Shown: piece after piece, positions 49,973 to 58,727 of the stretch
How positions within the stretch are numbered: the stretch's first letter is position 1
How the letters are laid out: each line of letters opens with the position of its first letter
Assembly (NCBI GenBank): GCA_016715645.1
Contig: JADJZR010000008.1
Span: 1 to 64,000 of the forward strand
Direction of reading: 5' to 3'
Length of the DNA stretch: 64,000 nucleotides
Origin: Elusimicrobiota bacterium
Lineage (GTDB): Bacteria; Elusimicrobiota; Elusimicrobia; FEN-1173
Notes under the pieces: model-generated
The model's input: only the letters and a program-made list of their open reading frames with translations
Told to the model about the DNA's origin: nothing
Databases searched by the model: none
Made by a program: the position numbers and the translations under genes

Positions 49973-50490
49973 AACCCCATTCAGGCTATATTCGATTGCT
50001 TAAGGCCATAGAAGGGACCAATGCCCACATGGCTGGTCGCGTTGCGACTGTGGTCAATCAGGCTCTGACCCTGCGGAATTGGCTGATCGGATCTCATATA
50101 GTGGAATATGAACAGCATGGTTTAGATCGGGCGAGATATGGAGTTCGGTTGCTGGATCGACTCTCCAAAGATCTGAAAAAGAAAGGGGTCCGCGGTCTGG
50201 ATGTTCGTGCGCTGAGGGACTGTCGGTTGTTCTTTCGTTTCTATCCTCAAATTCGGGGGTCAGTGACCCCCGAATTGGTGGTCCCGCCACACCTAACGGC
50301 ATTACTGAACCACTGCAGTGAAAAAGACCAGACCGTTGTTGAATTCACAACGGCTGGGATGGACAACAAGCTGTTTGTGTCCCGATATCAAACCTCCCTC
50401 CCATCGGTTGACCAGTTAAAAAAACTAGTGGAAGCCGATCGTGCCCAATTGAAATATAGTGGACCCTCTGTGAAGGGGAACCTCCCATGA
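49969..50490 (+). pseudogene. DUF1016 protein lacking its nuclease domain
   Basis: Open frame of 173 aa. Residues 1-105 are DUF1016_N-like (ALTLRNWLIGSHIVEYEQHG, YGVRLLDRLSKDLKKKGVRG). It jumps after about residue 125 to the family C-terminal tail (TAGMDNKLFVSRYQTSLPSV), skipping the PDDEXK domain. It may be a dead relic or a partner lacking catalysis. ATGA coupling at both ends. Confidence 0.7.
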
Positions 50491-50852
50491 ATCGGGTTTC
50501 AAATTCAACACACCAATCCCCCTCCACCGCCCTGTTCGAATCCCTGTCCGAATCGCGGATCTCTGTCCTTTATCTGGCCCGCCGGGCCAAAGAAACCAAG
50601 GACATGGCCCTGGCCAAAGAATTAACCGAAAAAGGTCAATCGCTCAAAATTGAAATGGCCAGAATTCGCCGAACACTCACTGTCGAATGGACCAAAGAGG
50701 CCGCCGCCCTTCTGAAACGCTCAAAAACCGCCCAATCCGAACTGGCCAAACATGTGGCGGACGCGGAAAAAAGCGCCCGGAAAACAAAGGCCCTCGCCCG
50801 GGCCCTAACCGCTGTGTCAAAGGTCCTTGCGCTCGCGAAAAAGGTTCTTTGA
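50487..50852 (+). CDS. Small helical array protein, copy 6
   Basis: The simplest member (121 aa), without N-terminal extension or insertion: ALFESLSESRISVLYLARRA, EKGQSLKIEMARIRRTLTVE, WTKEAAALLKRSKTAQSELA, ARALTAVSKVLALAKKVL. It directly precedes intact lhgO (TGATG overlap), the arrangement from which the other copies appear derived. Confidence 0.68.
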   Translation: MNRVSNSTHQSPSTALFESLSESRISVLYLARRAKETKDMALAKELTEKGQSLKIEMARIRRTLTVEWTKEAAALLKRSKTAQSELAKHVADAEKSARKTKALARALTAVSKVLALAKKVL

Positions 50853-52078
50853 TGGAATCCACGGACTTTCTCATCGTCGGCGCCGGAATCGTGGGGCTGG
50901 CCGTAGCCAATGAGTTACGTCGACGCCACCCCAAAGCCAACATCGTCGTTTTGGAAAAGGAAACGGAAGTGGGTTGCCACGCCAGTGGCCGAAACAGCGG
51001 GGTGTTGCACTCGGGTATTTACTATTCGCCGGGGACACTCAAGGCGAAATTTTGCGCGGAAGGCGCCCGCCGAATGTTGGCGTTCGCTAAAGAAAATGGT
51101 GTGGCCCATCGCGTGGCGGGGAAAGTGATTCTCGCTGTCGGACCGGAAGACCTCCCCGGACTGGAGCGGTTGGAACAAAACGCCAAAGCCAACGGGATTC
51201 GCGCCGTCCGTTTGTCCGCCCAAACACTCATGGAGATCGAACCCCACGCTACGCCAGGAGAAGCGATCCATTGTTTGGACACCGCGGTGGTGGACGCCCC
51301 GGCCGTGGTGCAAGCGTTGGCCGAAAAAGTGGAATTAAGCGGAACTCGTTTTTTCTTTGGCGAAGAGGTGATCGAGGCAGAAGAAACCGCGGTAATAACG
51401 CGTTCTGGTCGAAAGTTGAAATTTGAAAAGATGATTAATTGTGCGGGCGCCCACGCGGATAAAGTGGCCAGGCTGTTCGGCCTGGCCAAGGATCATATTT
51501 TGGTTCCCTTCAAAGGGCTCTATTGGAAACTGCGTAATGGGGCCGACCATTGGGTTCGCGAAAGCATCTACCCTGTTCCGGACCTCAATTTTCCGTTTTT
51601 AGGCATTCACCTGACCCGCGGCGTGGGGGGCGACGTCTACGTGGGCCCCACCGCCATTCCCGCTTTCGGAAGGGAAAATTATGGACTGCTGGAAGGAATC
51701 ACCCCTGGCGAAAGCGCTCAAATAATGGGACGATTAACGAAAATGTATTTCCAAAAAGACCCCACGTTTCGACGACTGGTCAACCGTGAGATGGGTCATT
51801 ACGTGAAAACCGGTTTTCTCAAAGCGGTTCAACGTTTGGTGCCCGCTCTTTCGGTGGAAGATCTGGTCCCATCGAACAAAGTCGGCATCCGCCCTCAACT
51901 GGTCCGCCGTACCGGTGAACTGGAAATGGATTTCCATATGGAACAGACCGACAATTCGTTGCATGTGTTGAACGCGATTTCACCGGCGTTCACCTGTTCC
52001 CTCGCCTTTGCCGAAAAAATCGTTGACGAGGTGGAGAGACAAGGCGGTGAAGTCAAAGAAGAGGTCAAGGTCGCATGA
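50852..52078 (+). CDS. lhgO: L-2-hydroxyglutarate oxidase-like FAD oxidoreductase
   Basis: FAD oxidoreductase of 408 aa. The dinucleotide motif DFLIVGAGIVGLAVANELRR opens the protein, and SGRNSGVLHSGIYYSPGTLK is typical of LhgO. VGPTAIPAFGRENYG and a C-terminal SPAFTCSLAFAEKIV follow. In this carbohydrate cluster it may oxidise a hydroxy acid or sugar-derived substrate instead of 2-hydroxyglutarate. Overlaps the SIS gene by ATGA. Confidence 0.85.
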   Translation: MESTDFLIVGAGIVGLAVANELRRRHPKANIVVLEKETEVGCHASGRNSGVLHSGIYYSPGTLKAKFCAEGARRMLAFAKENGVAHRVAGKVILAVGPEDLPGLERLEQNAKANGIRAVRLSAQTLMEIEPHATPGEAIHCLDTAVVDAPAVVQALAEKVELSGTRFFFGEEVIEAEETAVITRSGRKLKFEKMINCAGAHADKVARLFGLAKDHILVPFKGLYWKLRNGADHWVRESIYPVPDLNFPFLGIHLTRGVGGDVYVGPTAIPAFGRENYGLLEGITPGESAQIMGRLTKMYFQKDPTFRRLVNREMGHYVKTGFLKAVQRLVPALSVEDLVPSNKVGIRPQLVRRTGELEMDFHMEQTDNSLHVLNAISPAFTCSLAFAEKIVDEVERQGGEVKEEVKVA

Positions 52079-52707
52079 GAAAAAATAAAAGGCCCGTTTG
52101 GAAAAACCCCACCGGTCGTCACGCCATGAGTTTCCTCGTGAACTTGGAAGAGATTGAAAAAGAGTTCCAGGTGACGAACAAACACAAAAAGCCGCTCTCG
52201 CTCGTGGACGGGTTTGCCCAAGCGATGGGCTTGATGGTGGACGCCGCGCGCCGGAATAAGAAGCTCATTTTTGTGGGAAACGGGGGAAGCGCCGCGATTG
52301 CCAGTCACCAAGCCGTGGATTTTTGGAAGAACGGGGGAATTAAAGCCCTGACGTTTAATGACGCAAGTCTTTTAACGTGCCTAGGGAATGACTGCGGTTA
52401 TGAGAACGTTTTTTCCGAGCCGGTGCGCCGATTCGCCGAGTCGGGGGATGTGGTGTTGGCCATCAGCAGTTCGGGTCGTTCGCCCAATATTCTCAACGCC
52501 GTCACCGCAGCCCGTTCGGTGGGGAGCCGTGTTATTACTTTCTCAGGATTTACCGGTGACAATCCTCTTCGGAAAATGGGTGACGTGAACTTTTTCGTTC
52601 CCGTGCGGGCTTATGGGTTGGTGGAAGTCAGTCATCTCATCCTGATCCATGCCATGTTGCGGGAAATCATCTACATCAATCCTCATGTGAAGAAATCGGG
52701 ATATTGA
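52075..52707 (+). CDS. SIS-domain sugar isomerase (GmhA-like)
   Basis: SIS protein of 210 aa. FVGNGGSAAIASHQAVDF is the GmhA-type phosphosugar site and LAISSSGRSPNILNAVTAAR the second. Similar proteins convert sedoheptulose 7-phosphate to heptose 7-phosphate. The transketolase pair and the HldE-like enzyme nearby make a heptose-type sugar plausible. Confidence 0.82.
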   Translation: MRKNKRPVWKNPTGRHAMSFLVNLEEIEKEFQVTNKHKKPLSLVDGFAQAMGLMVDAARRNKKLIFVGNGGSAAIASHQAVDFWKNGGIKALTFNDASLLTCLGNDCGYENVFSEPVRRFAESGDVVLAISSSGRSPNILNAVTAARSVGSRVITFSGFTGDNPLRKMGDVNFFVPVRAYGLVEVSHLILIHAMLREIIYINPHVKKSGY

Positions 52708-52715
52708 GGAACAAT

Positions 52716-53711
52716 GTGATAAAAAAAGCGGTCGTCACCGGCGGGTTGGGGTTTATCGGAAGCCACCTTGCGGAAGCTCTATTGGCTCGGGAGATTCAAA
52801 CGACCATTGTTGACAACGCCTCCACCGGTCGACACGAAAACATTCGCACGTTCGCGAACCACCCTCTCCTGACGGTCCTCCAGGCGGACGTGGCTTCTGA
52901 CGATTTGGCGGGAGGGTTTGGCAACGCCGACGTTGTTTTTCACTTGGCCGGGTTGGCGGACATCGTTCCTTCGATCCAGCGTCCCATGGATTATTGCCGG
53001 ACCAACATCACGGGAACGTTGCGTGTTTTGGAAGCGGCCCGGCAGGCCAAAGTCTCCCGTGTCGTCTATGCCGCCTCCTCGTCCTGCTATGGCCTCCCCG
53101 ACATTTTTCCAACACCGGAGACCGCCCCCATCCGTCCCCAATACCCCTACGCGCTCTCGAAGTGGATGGGCGAAGAGGCCGTGCATCATTGGGGGCGTGT
53201 CTACGGTCTAAAAACCACGTCGCTTCGACTTTTTAATGTGTACGGGCCCCGTTCCCGCACGACCGGAGCCTACGGCGCCGTTTTTGGTGTTTTTCTGGCC
53301 CAAAAGCTGGCAGAGAAACCGCTAACCATTGTTGGAGATGGAACCCAACAGCGAGATTTTATTTATGTCTCAGATGTGGTGGAGGCGTTCCTGGCCGCTG
53401 GAGAATCGACTTTGTCAAGGGAAGTTTTTAATGTGGCGGGGGGAAACCCGGTTGCGGTGAACACGCTGGCCGGTTTGGTGGGAGGTTCTCGGGTGGAAAT
53501 TCCAAAACGTCCCGGAGAACCGGATGTGACGCACGGGGACATCACAAAAATTAAATCGGCCTTGGGCTGGGCGCCGCGCGTGTCGTTTGAGCAAGGGGTC
53601 GCCCGGGTCATGGCGCGTCTGGACGATTGGCGGAATGCCCCCGTGTGGACCCCCGCGTCGATAGCGGAAGCCACGGCGGATTGGTTTGCCCATTTGGGCA
53701 AGGGGAAATAA
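52716..53711 (+). CDS. NAD-dependent epimerase/dehydratase, extended SDR
   Basis: Nucleotide-sugar epimerase-type enzyme of 331 aa. NAD motif TGGLGFIGSHLAEALL, substrate-binding and catalytic YPYALSKW, and VYGPRSRTTGAYG. The GTG at 52716 is favoured by a GAGGA box five bases upstream; a TTG at 52704 in a TTGA overlap is the alternative. Stop overlaps the next ATG (TAATG). Confidence 0.85.
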   Translation: MIKKAVVTGGLGFIGSHLAEALLAREIQTTIVDNASTGRHENIRTFANHPLLTVLQADVASDDLAGGFGNADVVFHLAGLADIVPSIQRPMDYCRTNITGTLRVLEAARQAKVSRVVYAASSSCYGLPDIFPTPETAPIRPQYPYALSKWMGEEAVHHWGRVYGLKTTSLRLFNVYGPRSRTTGAYGAVFGVFLAQKLAEKPLTIVGDGTQQRDFIYVSDVVEAFLAAGESTLSREVFNVAGGNPVAVNTLAGLVGGSRVEIPKRPGEPDVTHGDITKIKSALGWAPRVSFEQGVARVMARLDDWRNAPVWTPASIAEATADWFAHLGKGK

Positions 53712-55234
53712 TGGACTCAAAAAAAATTATGGAGTTGGATGCGTTGGCACTACAAGTTACGGACTGGAAACGGCAGGGCAAACGGGTGGTGCAGTGCCAC
53801 GGCGTCTTTGACCTGTTGCACGTGGGGCATATTCGCCATTTAAATGAGGCCAAACGGTTCGGAGACTATTTAATCGTCACGCTGACCCCCGACCATCTCG
53901 TGAACAAAGGCCCCCATCGCCCTGCGTTTCCCCAACATCTCCGGGCAGAGGTGATGGCGGCTCTGGACGTGGTGGACGGTGTTGCGATCAATCGATGGCC
54001 CTCTGCGGTGGAATCCATCGGCCTTCTCAAACCAAACGTCTACGCCAAGGGGCCGGACTATCGAAAGGCGTCGGACGACGTCACGGGCGGAATTCTCCGG
54101 GAAGAAGAGGCCGTCCGCGCGGTGGGGGGCGAAATCCGTTTTACCGATGACGTGACGTTTAGTTCATCCAGCCTGGTCAATCTCCATTTAGATCTGCTTC
54201 CCCCGGAAGTCAAATCGTTCCTGGATGGTTTCCGTAAGAAATACACAAAGGACGATATTTTCCGCTACATCGAAAGTCTTAAGGGTTTGCGGGTTGCGGT
54301 GGTGGGAGAAACCATTTTGGATGAGTATGTTTATTGTGAAGCCATGGGGAAATCTTCCAAAGAACCCACTTTGGCTGTACTTCGCCGGTCCCAGGAATTA
54401 TTCGCGGGGGGGGCTTTGGCCATTGCCAACCATCTGGCGCAATTCTGCTCGGAAGTAGAGGTGATCACCTATTTGGGCGAACGGGATTCACAGGAAGAAT
54501 TTGTCCGGAAAAGCCTGAATCCGCGCGTGCGGCTGACGGCCGTGAAAAAGCCGGGAGCCCCCACCATTGTCAAACGTCGCTACGTGGAGTCGTATCTTTT
54601 GTCAAAAATGTTTGAAGTCTATGATATGGACGACGAGGCCCTGACGGGCATTGCGGAAAATTCACTTTGCCAAGCAATGGAGTCTTCTTTTTCTAAAGTC
54701 GATGCGGTTCTTGTGGCCGATTATGGGCACGGTCTCATGACGTCTAAGGCGGTGGCCCTGGCCTGTCAAAAGGCGCCTTTTCTGACGGTCAATACCCAGA
54801 TCAACGCCGCCAACATCGGATTCCATGCCATTTCCCGCTATCCCAAAGCGAACCATGTGTGTATCCAGGAATCTGAGCTGCGGTTGGAATACCGAAGTCG
54901 CCGGGGCCCCGTCAATGCCATGGTAACCGATCTGGAACGTCGTCTTGCGTGCGAGCGGATAACGGTGACCCGCGGCAGAGCGGGTATTCTGGTCCATGAC
55001 CAGAAAGGTGATTTCCATCAATCTCCTGCCTTTGCCGTTAAGGTTTTGGATCGGATTGGGGCGGGAGACGCGGTTCTTGCGCTCACGTCCCTTTGCGCCG
55101 TGGCTGGCGTTCCGCCGGACGTTTCGGCGTTCCTGGGCAATCTGGCGGGCGCCCAAGCGGTCACGATCATCGGCAACAAGACTTCCATTGATAAGGCGCT
55201 CCTTTTAAAAGCCGCCGAAGCCATGCTGAAATAA
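53711..55234 (+). CDS. HldE-like bifunctional protein with swapped domain order
   Basis: Protein of 507 aa. Residues 1-150 are a nucleotidyltransferase (HGVFDLLHVGHIRHLNEAKR) and residues from about 185 a PfkB-type kinase (ELFAGGALAIANHLA; GAGDAVLALTSLCAVAG with catalytic Asp). In HldE/RfaE the kinase comes first. Probably phosphorylates and then nucleotide-activates a sugar such as a heptose. Confidence 0.85.
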   Translation: MDSKKIMELDALALQVTDWKRQGKRVVQCHGVFDLLHVGHIRHLNEAKRFGDYLIVTLTPDHLVNKGPHRPAFPQHLRAEVMAALDVVDGVAINRWPSAVESIGLLKPNVYAKGPDYRKASDDVTGGILREEEAVRAVGGEIRFTDDVTFSSSSLVNLHLDLLPPEVKSFLDGFRKKYTKDDIFRYIESLKGLRVAVVGETILDEYVYCEAMGKSSKEPTLAVLRRSQELFAGGALAIANHLAQFCSEVEVITYLGERDSQEEFVRKSLNPRVRLTAVKKPGAPTIVKRRYVESYLLSKMFEVYDMDDEALTGIAENSLCQAMESSFSKVDAVLVADYGHGLMTSKAVALACQKAPFLTVNTQINAANIGFHAISRYPKANHVCIQESELRLEYRSRRGPVNAMVTDLERRLACERITVTRGRAGILVHDQKGDFHQSPAFAVKVLDRIGAGDAVLALTSLCAVAGVPPDVSAFLGNLAGAQAVTIIGNKTSIDKALLLKAAEAMLK

Positions 55235-55248
55235 GGAGCCCCTTTTTT

Positions 55249-55297
55249 TCCTTCCCCTCTTGGGGGAAGGTGCCCCAAAGGGTCGGATGAGGGGAGG
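55249..55297. repeat. Intergenic palindromic repeat, short copy
   Basis: About 49 bp: CCTTCCCCTCTTGGGGGAAGG hairpin, then GTGCCCC and GGATGAGGGG. Lies between the HldE-like gene and the next epimerase. Terminal repeats absent. Confidence 0.65.
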
Positions 55298-55320
55298 AAT
55301 TTTTTCTTTAAGGAGTTAAA

Positions 55321-56322
55321 ATGGTTCGATTCAAAAAAATTTTGGTCACTGGTGGAGCTGGCTATGTTGGTTCGGCCCTTGTGCCGGCCCTGCTGAAAGT
55401 CGGCTACACCGTGCGCGCGCTGGACTTGTATTTGTACGGCGACCCCTTAAAAGACGTCGCAACGAACCCCCAACTCGAACAGGTGAAAGGCGACCTCCGG
55501 GACCAGGTTGTTTTAGACAAAGCCGTCCAGGGCTGTGACGCGGTGATTCACTTAGCGTGTGTTTCCAACGATCCCAGCTTTGAATTGGATCCCGCTCTCG
55601 GAAAGTCCATCAACTACGACGCTTTCTTCGGACTCATGAAGGCCGTGCGAAAAGCCAGGGTTCAGCGGTTGATCTATGCGTCCAGTTCCAGCGTGTATGG
55701 TTTGCGGGAAGAACCGGATGTGCGCGAGGAAACCCCCTGCACTCCTTTGACAGATTACTCGAAGTACAAGCTGATGTGCGAAGACGCGTTGCGCGCCGAC
55801 GGCCTGGGCGGAGCGGAATACGTCATTGTTCGACCAGCCACGGTCTGCGGCTACGCCCCGCGCATGCGGTTGGACCTTTCCGTCAATATCCTCACCATCC
55901 ATGCCCTGGTCAAAAAACAGATCACTGTGTTCGGTGGCAGTCAACTTCGCCCCAACATCAATATTCTGGACATGGTGGACGTCTACAAGCTTTTGTTAGA
56001 GGCCCCAAAAGAAAAAATTCAGGGGGACGTTTTTAACGCGGGGTATGAGAACCTTTCCCTCTCTCGTATCGCTGAGATGGTCAAAAACCAACTCCAAGAC
56101 CCGACCATCACCATTAAAGTGGAACCCACCAACGATCTGCGTTCCTATCACGTGAACTCCGACAAAATCGCCCGAATCCTGGGTTTCCGCGCGCGCCATA
56201 CTGTCGAACAGGCGATTGAAAGCATTCACAAGGCTTTTCAGGAAGGAAAATTCCAAGACCCTCTGACGAACCCTCTTTATTACAACATCAAAACCATGCA
56301 ACAGGCGAAGCTCGGGGGCTAA
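55321..56322 (+). CDS. NAD-dependent epimerase/dehydratase (second)
   Basis: SDR enzyme of 333 aa. VTGGAGYVGSALVPALLKVG is the NAD site, SSSSVYGLREEPDV and DYSKYKLMCEDAL give the S and Y-x3-K catalytic residues. AAGGAGTTAAA precedes the ATG. Likely makes or epimerises a nucleotide sugar. TAATG overlap with the transketolase gene. Confidence 0.85.
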   Translation: MVRFKKILVTGGAGYVGSALVPALLKVGYTVRALDLYLYGDPLKDVATNPQLEQVKGDLRDQVVLDKAVQGCDAVIHLACVSNDPSFELDPALGKSINYDAFFGLMKAVRKARVQRLIYASSSSVYGLREEPDVREETPCTPLTDYSKYKLMCEDALRADGLGGAEYVIVRPATVCGYAPRMRLDLSVNILTIHALVKKQITVFGGSQLRPNINILDMVDVYKLLLEAPKEKIQGDVFNAGYENLSLSRIAEMVKNQLQDPTITIKVEPTNDLRSYHVNSDKIARILGFRARHTVEQAIESIHKAFQEGKFQDPLTNPLYYNIKTMQQAKLGG

Positions 56323-57194
56323 TGGCATCTCCGGTTGACATCGAAGCGTTGGATCTTAAGGCCTTGGCCCGGACCATCCGAGGCGACGTCATCGATATGT
56401 CCCACCGGGCAGAAACAGCCCATCTGGGGGGATCCCTTTCGGTGGTGGATATTTTGGTGGCGGCGTACTGGGGAGTTCTTTCTTTAGACCCGAAGGACCC
56501 CCTCGCCCCCGATCGGGATCTATTTATCTTTAGCAAGGGCCACGCCATCAGCGCTTTCTATTCTACGCTGGCCCACCGGGGTTTTTTCCCGATCCCCCTG
56601 CTGGAAACGTTTGCCGTTTCCGGTGGATCTCTTCCCGAACACCCCAGTCCTTCGTGTGTCCCCGGCCTAGAGTTCGCCACAGGGTCCCTCGGCCATGGGT
56701 TACCCGTTGGCCTTGGGATGGCCTGGGCCGCCCGGCGGCAGGGTCGTCTTTCGCGCGTGTTCGTCGTGATTAGCGACGGAGAAGCCAACGAGGGGTCCGT
56801 CTGGGAAGCCGCCCTTCTGGCGCCCGCCCAAAAGCTCGGCAACCTGGCGGTCATTGTCGATTACAACAAATGGCAAGCCACGGGCCGTAGCCACGAAGTG
56901 ATGGCCCTTAATCCCCTAAAAGAAAAATGGCAATCCTTCGGCTGGAACGCGGTGGAGGTGGACGGACACGACATTCCCGCTCTGGTCGACGCTCTGAACA
57001 AACATCCCTATCATTCCTCCCAACCGTTGGCGATCGTGGCCCACACGGTGAAGGGGAAAGGTGTTTCTTTCATGGAAGATGACAACAACTGGCATTACCG
57101 CATTCCCACTGCCGATGAGGTCCGCCGGGACCGAGCGTTTTGTCCAGGAGGCCGAAAATTTGTGGAACTCGGGCCCTGGGCCAACCGGGGGTGA
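56322..57194 (+). CDS. Transketolase, N-terminal (TPP-binding) half
   Basis: 290 aa. HLGGSLSVVDILVAAYWGVL, SKGHAISAFYSTLAHRG, GSLGHGLPVGLGMAWAARRQ, and the TPP motif ISDGEANEGSVWEAALLAPA with NKWQATG. Forms a complex with the C-terminal half encoded next. Split transketolases are common in polysaccharide clusters. Confidence 0.9.
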   Translation: MASPVDIEALDLKALARTIRGDVIDMSHRAETAHLGGSLSVVDILVAAYWGVLSLDPKDPLAPDRDLFIFSKGHAISAFYSTLAHRGFFPIPLLETFAVSGGSLPEHPSPSCVPGLEFATGSLGHGLPVGLGMAWAARRQGRLSRVFVVISDGEANEGSVWEAALLAPAQKLGNLAVIVDYNKWQATGRSHEVMALNPLKEKWQSFGWNAVEVDGHDIPALVDALNKHPYHSSQPLAIVAHTVKGKGVSFMEDDNNWHYRIPTADEVRRDRAFCPGGRKFVELGPWANRG

Positions 57195-58120
57195 GAAATG
57201 CTTTCGCAAGTGAAATAACGGCGCTCGCTAAAAAGGACGAGCGGGTCGTCCTGGTGTCCGGCGATATCGGGAACCGGTTGTTTGACGAGTTCAAAATCGC
57301 AGCGCCCGGCCGGTTCGTCAACGCCGGCGCCGCCGAAGGAAACATGATCGGTTTGGCGGCCGGGATGGCTTTAAGCGGACTGCGCCCGGTCGTCTACACC
57401 ATAAACTCATTTCTTACAACGCGCTGCTATGAGCAGATTCGCGTCGATCTATGCTACCACAACCTACCCGTGGTCCTAGCGGGAGTGGGCGCTGGACTGA
57501 GTTACGCGTCCTTGGGGGCCACCCACCATTCTCTGGAAGACGTGGCGGCTCTTCGGGTCCTCCCCCGCATGGCGGTGGTTTGTCCAGGCGATCCGTTGGA
57601 GGTCCGTCTGGCGTTGCGCGCGGCTCTCCAACAGGAGGGCCCCGTCTTCATTCGAATGGGCAAAAAAGGGGAACCTCCGGTCCATGTCGAGCCACCCCCT
57701 TTTGCCATCGGCCGTGCCATTGTCGTCAAACCGGGAAACAGAATCTGCTTGCTTGGCAACGGGCACATCCTTTCAATGGTCATGAAAGCGGCCGACATTT
57801 TAGAGCAAAAGGGCGTCTCAACCCAAGTTGTCAGTTTTCACACCGTAAAACCATTGGACAAAGAATTCCTTCAAGACGCATTCAAGCGGTTTCAGTTGGT
57901 GGCGACGGTGGAGGATCACGGCGTCCTGGGGGGCTTGGGGGGAAGCGTGGCGGAATGGTTGGCGGATCACCCTTCCCCGGCTCGCCTATGCCGGATCGGT
58001 ACCCCCGACGAATTTTTGATGGAGACCATCGACAACGAATCCGCTCGGCATCGGTGTGGCCTCACCCCCGACTCTGTGGCGGCCAAGGCGCTCGCGGCCC
58101 TGGCCCCCGAAACGGTTTAA
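57191..58120 (+). CDS. Transketolase, C-terminal (pyrimidine-binding) half
   Basis: 309 aa. VLVSGDIGNRLFDEFK, NAGAAEGNMIGLAAGMALSG with the catalytic Glu, GVGAGLSYASLGATHHSLED and the C-terminal VATVEDHGVLGGLGGSVAEW. The GTG at 57191 is in a GTGA overlap with the first half; codons upstream shadow it. Confidence 0.9.
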   Translation: MRNAFASEITALAKKDERVVLVSGDIGNRLFDEFKIAAPGRFVNAGAAEGNMIGLAAGMALSGLRPVVYTINSFLTTRCYEQIRVDLCYHNLPVVLAGVGAGLSYASLGATHHSLEDVAALRVLPRMAVVCPGDPLEVRLALRAALQQEGPVFIRMGKKGEPPVHVEPPPFAIGRAIVVKPGNRICLLGNGHILSMVMKAADILEQKGVSTQVVSFHTVKPLDKEFLQDAFKRFQLVATVEDHGVLGGLGGSVAEWLADHPSPARLCRIGTPDEFLMETIDNESARHRCGLTPDSVAAKALAALAPETV

Positions 58121-58726
58121 ATGCGCGTGGGAATAGATTTCGACAACACGCTGGTTTGTTGCGCACCCCTCTTTCATCGGGTTGCCCTGGAGCGGGGTCT
58201 TGTACCTCCCCATCTGCCCGCCACAAAGGACGCGGTGCGAAATTACTTGATGGATCTAGGGCGCGAAACAGATTGGACGGAACTACAGGGAACCGTCTAC
58301 GGTCCACGTCTTTGTGAAGCGCTTCCTTTCCCAGGGGCAAGGGAGTTTGTGGTTCTGTGTCGCCAAAAAAATATCCCTGTGGGTGTGGTCAGCCATAAGA
58401 CGCGCCACGCCTTGTGTGGTCCGGCCCACAACCTTCACGATGCGGGGTATCGTTGGCTGGAGAGCGCTGGTTTTTTTGACCAGGATGTTATATCACGGGA
58501 CCAGGTTTTTTTCGAGCCATCGCGAGCGGCCAAATTGAACCGAATCCGCGCTTTGGGCTGTTCGCATTTTATTGACGATTTGAGAGAGGTCTTTTCTGAG
58601 CCACGCTTTCCCGTTGAAGTAAAAAAGTGGCTATTCGATCCGGATTCTTCCCAAAAGGGATCGAAGGACACCCGTTCTTTTTCGACCTGGGTCCAGCTTT
58701 CTGGGGCTCTCGAAGAAGACTTTTAG
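58121..58726 (+). CDS. HAD-superfamily protein
   Basis: Protein of 201 aa starting MRVGIDFDNTLVCC, with the HAD motif D-x-D-x-T. VSHKTRHAL gives motif II and SHFIDDLREVF motif IV-like acidic residues. Probably a phosphatase or a related enzyme acting on a sugar phosphate in this cluster. Starts directly after the transketolase stop. Confidence 0.75.
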   Translation: MRVGIDFDNTLVCCAPLFHRVALERGLVPPHLPATKDAVRNYLMDLGRETDWTELQGTVYGPRLCEALPFPGAREFVVLCRQKNIPVGVVSHKTRHALCGPAHNLHDAGYRWLESAGFFDQDVISRDQVFFEPSRAAKLNRIRALGCSHFIDDLREVFSEPRFPVEVKKWLFDPDSSQKGSKDTRSFSTWVQLSGALEEDF

Positions 58727-58727
58727 A

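Noticed and set aside
41289..52078. Integron cassette array
   Set aside because: No attC-like sites of the expected form, no integrase gene in the window, and the repeated units are coding genes instead of short recombination sites.
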